DNA from: Candidatus Pelagibacter sp. TMED118
GTDB taxonomy: Bacteria > Pseudomonadota > Alphaproteobacteria > Pelagibacterales > Pelagibacteraceae
Direction of reading: 5' to 3'
NCBI GenBank assembly: GCA_002170205.2
Contig: NHFT02000004.1
Location: 52,996 to 71,333 of the forward strand
DNA length: 18,338 bases
Position numbers and translations under genes: made by a program. Below, one piece after another: positions 5,448-17,400 of the stretch (the first letter of the stretch is position 1; each line of letters begins with the position of its first letter). Under the pieces are notes generated by a model. It saw only the letters and a program-made list of their open reading frames with translations, did no database searches and had not been told where the DNA came from.

Positions 5448-8400
5448 TCGTTCCTTTGCCTGCATCTCTAATGAATGCGTGTTCAGGTGTAGTTCCTGCA
5501 GATGCAAGGCTAACGCCACTATCATTATAGGCTAGTCTTAGACCATTACCATAATGTGAGAACTTTTCTGTGGTCGGAATTCGTGTACTTGGGCCTGTGT
5601 TCCATATTTGGTCACCCGTGCTGTGTGCTTGTGGACTAGTGCCTAGTGTTCCTCTTGTTACTCCAAAAAGTTTACTGTTTCCTATATCTATTGCTTCATA
5701 TTCAATACGTTCAGTTCCAATCCATGCTACACCAGGAACACTTGCTATTGCAACATTAGGATCATCAAATACTGTTACGTCATTAACAGTAATCTCATCA
5801 CTGAATACTGTAATATCAGCAAGTAATTCAGTTTTTTGACTATCTATAATAACATTACTTATTTGAATATCCATTGGTTGATACTGCATCATTCTAAATG
5901 CTCTACTATTTGCTGTAGGACTATATCCGTCGTTTGATATCAGTCTGTAAGGATGTGATAAGTGTCTTGTTTTTACTACATCACTTATATTTCCTACTAC
6001 AAACATTGTTAATCCGTCAGGACTAAAATGTAAACCCGAAGGATTAACTACCACAGCATAAAATCCTACATGTGTTGCAGTTGAAATATCCCAGGGTGTA
6101 GTTACTCTGAATTCATCTACACCGTTTCCTCGTGTTCCTACTATAAACAATCTTTGACCGTCGGTACTCCACTCTATACCAAAAGGTTCAATATCTATAG
6201 CACCTAAATATAAATCTTGATTGAATGTTGCTGTTGAAATATCAAATCCAGTAGATAAATTGTATTCATATATCTTGTCATTTTGATTTCCTGTAATCCA
6301 CATTTTAGTGCCATCAGGTTTAAAGTCAAGTCCAAAATTATCATTGTCAACAGTTGATGTAACAAGTGTTTGAGTAAAACTTGCAGTCGAAACATCAAAA
6401 CCAGTTGTTAAAAAATACTCATGAACATTACTATTTCCTACACCAGTAACAAACATTTTTGAACCATTAAAACTAAATTTTACTGCTGTTGGATTTGGGC
6501 ATTCTGTAACTGCATAACTGTCTACAAATGTAACTGTAGATGCTAAATCAAATCCTACTGAAAGAGTATATTCATTCACATCATCACCATTTGTACCTAT
6601 GATAAACATTTTTGTTCCATTGTCATTGAATGTTATACCTCTAGGTTGATTTTCTTCTGAATTTACACTATACAATGCACCTGATGTAATTGTAACAGGA
6701 CCACTTTCATTTGTTTGAACTAACATGTTGATATTCTCTGTGAAGTCTGTAGGTACAAGTTCTCCTCCCCAACCTTCAGTTGCCGGCTGTACAAATACCT
6801 GTCCATTATAATCATATTCTAGGTCTGCTTGTACATGTGTAAACAATGAAGAATCTGTATGTGTTGGTGTATCTATAAATGTTCCACCTAATAGTTCTGT
6901 ATCACCTGCCCAAGTTCTTGTGCTATGATCTTCATACTTTATAGTAATTTCACTGTTTCTACTTTGCTCTTCAACATTAATCATAGTTGATTCACCATAG
7001 GTATTGCTTTCCATACTGCTTAGTATTTTTGTATGGAAAGGTTTAATATCATTGACAAACTGTTCTATAGTGTTTATATCATACTCTTGATATTTTGCTT
7101 TGTTTAGTAGCAATGGTCTCTTAACTCCCAAGTGAGCAAAAGTAGTTTTAAATGCAAAGTCGCTTGCTGTATTTTGTAGTATAGCTGTATAAAGTAACTT
7201 GAACCAAAGTTGATTGTATTTTACATGATGTTTAGCAATAAAAACTTCACTTCTAATTAAATCCATCAGTTGACCAATTACATTGTCACTGCACTTGTCA
7301 AAAGGAGTAACATCAAAACCAATTGCATCATATCCGTTACCAAACTTAGACTGGTTCCAAAGTTCTTCACTGAGTTGTATAGTTGCTTTTTCTTTATAAA
7401 CTAACTTGTCTATCCCATCTATGTAATAGTACATTTCAGCTCTATCTAAATCTGCACTTGGACTTGTTGATTTAATTAATACATAAGTGCCACTTTCAGT
7501 AGGTTCACCTGCATTGATATAATCATTTTTATTATCATATACCAAGTCAGCTACTGTGTTAGGATTGAATCTGTATGTTACATTTCCATCACTGTCTTTT
7601 TCTACAAGATGCCAATCAACTAGATTTACATAGTCTTTTACTTTATATGTTACTGAACCTTCTACAAACGTAGTGCTAAATGCATTTTCCCAATTATTAA
7701 TTTCATCAATAACGTTTACTTCACTTAACAATGAGTTTACACTATGTACGAAGTTTTGTCTAGCTTCTTTTACATCTCTATATAAACTTTGTCTAGGACG
7801 TACCTGATGTCCGTATCTGTTGAACTTATGAAGTTTAAGATCTGGCACAGGTTGCCCACGCCAAATTCTAATATCATCTTTTTGTGTATCTTCTATAAAA
7901 TCGTAATCGTAAATTCTACTCCAATTACTCATATCATTGTCTGTGCTAGGCTGTTCATTTTGATTGTTGTCTTTTAAACTTATGTAAAAGTTTGCACCTT
8001 CTTTAACTACCGAATCGATTGCGTAAACAGTAGCATTGCTCCATGTGGTGTAGTCTTTATCAACACTAAATCGATTAAATCCAGCTAAACTATCTCTTAC
8101 TTTTACATGTAGATATTCAGGTATTGTTATATTATTGTCTTTTTCAGCAAGCATAATCCAGTCTTGCATTGGCAATGCAAGTCCTGTTGCTTTTTGTTTA
8201 AGTTGTGCAACTGTATCATCATTGACAAAATTAGTAATGTTTGCTAGTAATAAACTATCACCTCCAACTTGTGCAGACCAACTCAAATCAAAACTATTTG
8301 GATTTGTAAGCACTTGTGCTAATTGAAATACGTTATAGTTGCTTTGCCTTGTGCTATTTGTTTTATTTTTTACCCAAAAGTAGTAAACTGTTTCAGTTTG

Positions 8401-11400
8401 TTTACTTGATGTATTGTAGTAATTCTCTTGTGACCAGTTGTAAACAGTTTGTCCATTTATAAGAACACTATATGCTTCACCGCTTGCCACTCTGCCATCA
8501 ACAATTTGTTTTTGTATAACTAGTTCACTCCACTGTTCAGGAAGTACTGGACTTGCTGTCCATTCATAAATGTCAATGCTAGCACCATCAAATAGTTTTC
8601 CCCAGTTGTTTTGTTGGTAATCTATTGTGCTTTGTTCATAATCCAAATATACTGCGGTGCTTGTATTCCACCAACGTAAACCTAAATATTCTCTTCCCCA
8701 AGTTTCAATATTTGTAACACCACCATCTATATTATTAAAGTTATAGTTGGCAATATCATTTGTAGTTTTAAAATCTATTTCTCTATCGACAAATCCAAAA
8801 ATTATACCTTTAGCAGGATCATAGGTTTCTAATGTTGTAATAGTGCTTTGCTGTTCAGCATCATACAATGTTATGTTTTCAAGTAAATCATTTCTAGCTT
8901 GTGCAGTTCCACTTCTTACTTTATCCCAATTACCGACATGTCCGTTGGTATCATTCCAGGTTCCTATCCAACGATATACTGCACTTGCTCCGGTGCCATC
9001 ATCATCAACAAATGCATAAATTGGATTTGCTGATAGTGTTTGTCTAATATCTGCAAAATTGTATTTGAATACATTATTAACTTTAACTTGTCTATCGGCT
9101 TCTAATGCTGTGTAAGTTGAGAAACGCATTTTTCTCAGTGGATAAACGTTACCAGTATTACCATTTTGTTCAATAAATGCATCAATGAAAAATTTGTTTA
9201 CTTGATTACTGATTTTTGTAACTTTGTGTACGCCGTCTATGTTAGGTACACTATTACTACCTCTGATTAAAATAAAATCACCAACTGCAAGATTGTGAGC
9301 TTGAACATCACCAGTTTGTCTGTTTACTTTGATTTCAGCTTCATCTGCCGCTTCTGGCCCTGCACATATATCAAAAGTATACATGCCAAAATCCATTGTT
9401 TGGTAAATTTGATAGCCCAGGTTGTAGTTGCCAAATTCACTGTCATCTGCAACCCAAATACTAAAAATGTTTGGATCATTTGCATCTTCTTGGAATACAG
9501 GATTACCATTATTGTCTACTAGTGCATTGAATACTGCACTAGTGGTACTTTGTGTTGCACTAATTGTTTGAGCAGTCAATCCAACTGTAGTATTTCCAGT
9601 ACCAGCACCAATTACTAATGTACTGTTTGTACTTGTTAGTCTTAGTTTATTGCTGGCATTACTGGCTGTAACTCCTGCAATACTTAACGTATTTATTTTC
9701 TCTACAATGTCTATAATGTTCAAACCAACATTACTTGTTGATTGCGTTGTACTTGCTGGAATAAGTCCGCTTGGTAATCCAGTTGTTGTGTTTGAAGTTC
9801 CTCCACCAATAAACAAATTGCTGTTGGTTGAATTAATTTGTAATAGTGAATTGTTTGTGGCTCCAGCTTGTGCAGTAACTCCTGTAATACCTGCCGCATT
9901 GATTTGATCAATTACCTGTTGTTGTGAAAGTGGTAGGTCATTGGTTACTGATTGACTTGAACTGGTTTTTTGTTGAACTGCTGTTCCGAATCCAACGCTG
10001 TTGTTCCTTGTACCTACACCTATTGTTAAAGTAAATGGATTTGAAGGAGTGTTGGTTGTTTTTGTTATCTTTAATCTGCTGGCATCAGCACTTGCTGTGA
10101 TGTTAGAGATACCTGCATCTGTAATTTCTTGAATAATTTCTGCCAGTGTGTAATTTTTAAAAGTAGTACCTGTTTGTTGTGCAACTACTGTGGTTGACAA
10201 AAATGCATTACCAGCATTTGCACTGTTCTTTAAGAACGTTGCTATATCACTTGTATATGCTCCGCCGTTTAATGCGTTTTGACTGTTTGTAATGTCTGTT
10301 GGAGCAATAGTTTCTGTACCATCACCAACATTTGTTCCATTATAAGATGTTTGTCTTATATTGTTGATAGCAATACAATCTTGATCCAATAACAGTTGAG
10401 CTGGTGTTTCTGTACTACCACCTAGTGCTATCAAAGTTTTAAGATGATCAATGTTTAAACCTGCATTGTTTGTGTAGTATGTTGTTATCCATGTGGTCCA
10501 ATCCGCTGTACTATTAGCCGCCACATAGGCTGATCTTAATCCTTCAATTCTTGATATTCTAGTGCTTGCTGTAGTGGCAATTTGACCTGTGTTTTGCACC
10601 CAACTGGCGTTAAAGGCATTTTCATAAGCAGTTTGAGCTGAAATATTTGTGCTTGTTGGTATCGTATCTGCAAACGTAACTGTAGTACCATCAATAATCA
10701 ATGTAGCACCGTTGGAACCTTGTATTGTTGGATTAGTTACTGTGCCAATTATTTCAACGTCATTGAATGTTGTAGTTGTTACACTGTTTGCAAAAGTAAC
10801 AGTAGTATTCAACGCACTGGATTGACCTAGTATAACTGTTGATCCATGTGGTACTACATTTGTTGTTCTAATATCTTCTGTACCAGTAACTGTAATTACG
10901 TTTGTGGTTGTGCTGGTTGCACTTTTTTGTAGTGATACAGTATTTCCGTCAATTACTAAAGTTTGTCCACTGCTAGGAATTACAGGAAGTACAGTTGTAC
11001 CTGTAATAGCAATAGGATCGTTTGCTGTAGCAACACCACTACTACCATCTTCGTCTATCATGCTCCAAGTTCTACCATTATATAAAACTTTTTCATTGAA
11101 CTTGTAACTTATTTTACTATCCCATTGTCCAATGTCTTGCCAATTTCCACTGTGATCATACGCTGACTTTACTTCAGTTGGAAATTGTGTAAAGTCTTCT
11201 TTGTTAAGAACTCTATAGTCACTTTCTGAAAGTAAAGGTAACCCACTGGTTGTAAAGTCGCCTGCAAAAAGTTCATCACTTGAATCTTTAAACGTATTCA
11301 CAGGTCTAGTTAAAAAGTTATCTTCAGTACTGTCGTGAACTTTTAATGGACTGGTCTGATCAACATCGATTACAATATCACTGAGTACGTCATGTTTAAA

Positions 11401-14400
11401 ACCACTGCTTATTCTAACTGGTTGTGGACTTGTAACAAGTAATTGAGGAGTAATTTGAAATTCCAATGTTCTTCTAGGAGATGTATCTCCAAAGTCAGCG
11501 ATTCTTACTGCCCATTTTTCCAATAGTTCTGCACTTGCTTCACCGTCGTATAGTCCTTGATTACGCATAAAAGCTGACAGTGTTCTATTAGTACCTTGAT
11601 ACTTGTAACTGCCTTTGACAAATTCATAAAGTGTATCATCGTCGATATCTAGTTTTTCACTCCACTTTGGTTTGTTATATCCTGCATTAAATCTTGCTAC
11701 ATCACTGAGTTGTTTATTACTCAATGTATTTGTTCTACCTAAATATTGATCAACTTCTTTTACAGTTGTATCGTAGTTTGGTATTACAGTATTATCTGTT
11801 ACAATGTAACCTGGTGTATACAATTTACCATTCCAATCTCTAGTTCTTGAGCCTCTCCAAATTATTCTCTTATGGCTAAGTCCAATACTTAAATCGTGTA
11901 TTACATCATCAAAGTTTGTAATTGTATCAAAAACAAAAACATGTTCTAGTTGCACCTTGTACAATCTTAATCCAAAAATTTCTGTTGCAGTTGTATCTTT
12001 AACTTGAAAAATAGTTTCTGCTTCTGGATCCATACTTACTCTGTCAATTAACAATTCGTTACTAGCAATTTGTTTACCTTGTTTGTTTACAATGTTATAA
12101 ACACCGTCATACTTTTTATCGATGTTATCAAAGTATCCGTTAATTTTATCATCAACAATTACTTTAGTTTGATCAGGTATAAGTGATATATCAATAGTAC
12201 TTGAACCAACTGCCCATGTAACAAAATTAGCGGCGGCTGTTCTCCACTGTTGAGTAAATCCTAAACTGTTTAAGTAGTGTCCATATCCATTGATAAAGTC
12301 ATATACTTCTTGAATTGTTCTCAGTTCTGTTTTGTAATCTAACTTGCTAATTGTAGGTTCATATACTTTATAACGTAAAACAGTTGAAGTCGTTTGACCT
12401 TCAAATTTTACTTGCACACCGTCAGTTGCTGTGTTAGGCTTGTTGTAATTAAAGTATGATAAACTATTATCAAATCCGTTGATTAAATATCCGTTTGCTG
12501 TTTTACTAACTGTTATCGCACCAAAAAAGAATTCAGTATCAGGCTTACTTGTATACATTACGGTGCTGACATTTTCTTCAGGTATGAATACTCTGCCTTT
12601 GTCTTGACTGCTTTCTAGTATAAATTTATTGTTTCTGTTTACAAAACCTCCAGCTTTAATTACACCTTGAAAGCTGATGTTTTCTAATCTTTTTTCTAAT
12701 ACATCTGAATTTGTGCCATACAGTTTACTAAACTCTGTAACAGCATTGCTTAATCCATTGTAATAGTGAGTGGCATTTTCTGCCAAAATAGGATCTATTA
12801 CTGCACTGCCTGATGATAGTTCTAATAGAGGTCTGTTAAAATATTGATAACCTTGATTGCTTACACTAGCGCCTACTATACTTCCGTTTTCTACAAATAC
12901 TGTTATCGCACCATCTAATCCAAAGTTGTCACTTACTTGAACTGTAGGGGAACTTGTATAACCACTGCCTGGATCGATAATGTTTACACTTTCAATAATT
13001 TTTCCAAGTATACTGCTTCCACTGATATTAATATCTTTCCAACTGGAAAGTTTTAATGCTTGCGTATCAATATCTTGTGGGCTGTTATATCCTGAGATAT
13101 TTTTAATTTTTCTTCTTGCAGTTCTAAAATAGTTGTTTGTTGATACTAATGGTCTAGTTCTTAGAAATGCAATTATGTTTGCAATTTTTCCAGAACTTGT
13201 TCTACGCCACTGTTCTTCTACTGGTCCCCAATCACCATATACAAAGTCTTTGGCGGCGTCAGCTGAATTAGGTGTTGCTACTACATTTGCTGTATCTGGA
13301 TCATTTAGTATACCTGTTAGTGTAACCAGCGTGTCTACTTGCCAATTATAATTTTTAAGTGCATAATTTATATCATAAACATCTGCTAGACTTGGATCGC
13401 TAACTTTTCCAAACTCAAGTGCTAGTAATAGTGCTGAACGTTTTGTAGCATCTGTCCAACTGTAATTTGCGTCCCACCAAGTTGGTTTCTTATTAAAACC
13501 TAACATTTCCCAAGGATGTGAATGTGGTCTATCTGTATTAAAGTAATATTGATACAATCCTCTCCAGCCACCAATACCAGGACCTACGCTACTGTAGTTC
13601 CAAGTAAACTTGTCACTGCCGTCATAATATGTTGTACTATTAAGTTCAGTAATATTATTATTGGCTTTCCATTTGTTAAATTCACTTCTAACAGTTTCAT
13701 TAACTTCACTTAATGTGTATACTGCTGGTCTATGAGCGTTTGGCATATATGTTGATTGATTAATAGTTTCATCTAATTGAGTACCAAGATTGTTGTAAAT
13801 TCTATTTTCTAAATCCCAAAGTCCAGCATCAACAGGATTAAATCCTACAGTTTGTCTCTGATGTAATTCAGTTCCGTTTCTAATATGTATACTACCGTCA
13901 TGTCCTACAATATGTTCTGTTGTAAAAAATTCATTACTATCTTTGTTATAATCACTTCTGACTTCAGGTGTACTAGGTTTAACTAGTCCTAGTTTTACTG
14001 CACTAGGAGGAACAAAGCTAACACTTTCACGCTTGTACCATCTTATGTGTGCGTTATTTTTACCTGAGCTTGGCATACTGTTAATACCGTTTGCTGTGAT
14101 TGTAACTTTGTTAGCTGATATATTATAGTCTCTATCTTTTGTTAATGCTTTCCATGTGTGATATCCATTGGCATCAGGTATTTGGATCCATACTTGTACA
14201 TGATTAAAAGTATCATCATAATTATTAATTTCTTCTGGCAAATCAAACACTGGTGTTTGATTCAGTACCCAACTAACATCTATACTTTTGTAATCTCTAT
14301 ACATTGCCATTTGGCTTTTAGCAAAAACACTAGATGTATTCTTACCTAAGTTAAGTGCTTCTAGTGTTTTATCAACAAGATGATAAACTGGCAGTGTTTG

Positions 14401-17400
14401 ATCTAAACTTTCATGAAGTTGTACAATTTTAAGTTTAAATCTTTCTTTAAACTGTTCATAGTTTGCACTAGCAAATTGTAAACTACTATACGGGTTAGTT
14501 GCTACATCAACCAGTAGTTGATTTAATAATTCTGTACTGTATGGTTGTTGTCTTATTGTACCACCAACGTTGTTTACATGTACAATATTTCTATAGTTAT
14601 TTGTTCCATACCAGTTGCCTGTAAGCAAAGGATTATTTGTCATTTGACTACTAAGGTGTTGTATTAAATCTCCAAAACTGATTGTACCGAAATCTGTATT
14701 TTGTGGATTCATTGTTTGTGTTTGAGCAATATCAAAAACACCTTCTCCTGTGTCAGTATATTCTGCATCAGTATAAAAACTAAATTCATAAATGTCATCT
14801 ATTATAAGTCCACTTGTGATGCTTATAATGTTTCCTGTATGGCTGTATGTTGAAAATGGTTTACCGTTTCTCAATACAGTAACATTAGTTTCATTTGGGT
14901 TTGCACTAAAAAATATTACTCCAAAGTTTGCTGGATCAGACACAAGTCTATACTTGATACCAGATACTGTAGGAGTGCCTACTTGTATTTGAAACTGATT
15001 CTGACTGCCTGCTGTTCTAATTACACCTGTTGTACCCAATGGACTATCGTTCATGTTAACAAATTCAATTTCAGCTTGTGGGAAAACAGTATTGATTGTA
15101 TAGTTATTACTGTTATGAAAGAACAGCGTGGGTAATTTTCCACCTATTCTGCTTACTCTTCCAACATTTACATCTGCTGTTGGTTGACTGCTTACTGCTA
15201 ACGACTGATCTTCTTTAAAAATATTATAGTATCTATCACCAACAAAACTTGAATGTCCAACATCAACTTGCATAGGAGTACCAGAATCACTTACAACTCG
15301 TCTAATCTTCTTGTGTACTCTCTGTGTGTCTCTTAGCTCAGACCAACCATTATGGTATCTGCCAGTTGTAAAGTATTTGTAATAATAGTAACCTTTAATT
15401 TCTTCTTGATTGCTTCTAGAATTATCTGCACTCTGATTAACAAATGTAAACCTCTGACTTAAAAATTTACAACAAAAATTTAATCCAGGATTATTTCCAT
15501 AGTCGACATATTCAGGATTAAATCCTAGTGCATCATCATAATCATTGTTTGTATTATGTACAAAATCAAAAAGTGTTGTTCCAAAAAAGTCGCTGTCTGA
15601 ATATTTTGTACCATCGTCTAAAGATGTTAAATCAGTATCGTATAAAACAACCGGCATACCTTGACTGCGGTGTTCTTTTTGTTTTTGATATGCCCATTTT
15701 GTTCCGTTCCAAAATAATTCACAGCCGGCTACAGGTGCTTCTCTTTCACCTTGTCCAAATCCACCTAAAGTTCCACTATCAAAAGTATTAAAACCATTTA
15801 AGATTAAAATTTTATCATTTGTGTTTACTTGTGTTGCACCACTACTACCATCAAAGTTAAATGCAACTGTAAGGGTAATGCTTGTTCCTACTCCGCCTAT
15901 ACGCCAAATTTTATTGTTGTATAAAGTATTTGAGCTGTTGAAGAAAATCATAAGATCATTGTCTTCTACTTCAACTGGAACAATCTGTTCCCAATATCTT
16001 CTATTCTCTCCATGTGTTGGGTTGAGTGTTTCGCCATGTGCTTCAACACATTCCCAATATGTAATAACAAAATTTGGTGATGTCCCGCTGGTAACTTTTA
16101 CTTTTTGACCTCTATCATATCCAAAAGTACCTGACCATTCTTGTGTTATTCCGCTTATTAAAACATTGTAACTGGTTTGTCCAATTATTGTTGTAGCAGG
16201 ATCGTCAGTTGATTCTAAAAAGTGATCCACATTACAAACTTGATTTAGTCCGTGTCTATATTTTTCTAAACCTTTTTTATACTCGATAATTGGTCTAACA
16301 GCTCTATATCTATCCAAAGTATAGATGTCATCTGTAATACCTTGATATATTAAACTTTTAGCAATGGTTTCTTCATGCACCCATAAATTACTACGACTCC
16401 ATGCACTTTGATCTGGTGCATGTCTTTGTTCGCAAGTATAATCTCTTGTGGTCATTCTATGTTCTCTGAGATCAAAAGGTTTGAAGTCAAAAGCAAATTG
16501 ATCTGTATCAAAACCTGCAGGTTCTTGATTGTTGTAAACTGTTACATTCAACCATGTACGTTTACCTTGCTGTCCTTGATATTGTCCGCCCTCAAATTGT
16601 TTTGTTAATCTAATACCACCTGTTTCGCCAACACCATCGACAATAAAAATTGCATCATTTAAATAGTCACCGCTAGTTGTATATGTGTAATGAGTATGTA
16701 TTTCAATCTCTGAATTAACTGCTGGAGGATTAGTAAGAGTTACAACACCTGTAGTAAAATTGTATGTAAAGTCAGTATTGGCTATTTGTCTTATATTGTT
16801 TACAAATACCCAAGCTCGAGTAGCATTGACAACACTTGCTGTAAACGTTGTATTTGCACTATTGGTTTGTGTAAACCTATCAACAGTATGAGGAGAAAAT
16901 TTAATTCTCATACCATTTTCAAATGTAAGTGTCTTACCATTCTGCATTGTTGGTGTGGTATAGTCTGGTAGTCCTATAATTGTATCAACGTCAAATGCAC
17001 TTGTGTATTTTAATTCATTTGGTGGTAAAACATCAAGTACCCAATAATATCTGTGATGATTGATATACATGTCATGATTAATTGGAAGGTCAAGCGTATA
17101 ACCTTTTTCATTTAAAACTTTGTTGTGATTGTTTGTGTTTACTTCATTGTATTTTAAACTACGGAGTAAATCATCATACGCAAGCACTTGGTCAATACTA
17201 TTATCATCATTCTTGTTTATCAATGATGGAGAAAATTGATAAGGATCGTTTGTTCTATTGTCTAGTAGATAATTGTCTGTAACACTTGGAGTAAATTTTT
17301 CAGTTCCAATGTTTTCGCCTACATAATGTTTAATAGGCTCTAAACTACCACTTGACATCAACTGTTCAAATGTGCTATCAAAGAATTGTTTGTTAACTGT

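Noticed and set aside
9690..9697. AATAAATA late-promoter-like octamer on the minus strand inside the giant gene
   Set aside because: It has a mismatch to TATAAATA, lies deep inside coding sequence and has no gene start after it; it is expected by chance in AT-rich DNA.
6204..9911. Minus-strand open frames at 6204-6398, 9324-9509 and 9720-9911
   Set aside because: They are alternate-frame reads inside the giant gene, rich in Leu/Ile/Met from frame-shifted repeats, and have no ribosome sites.
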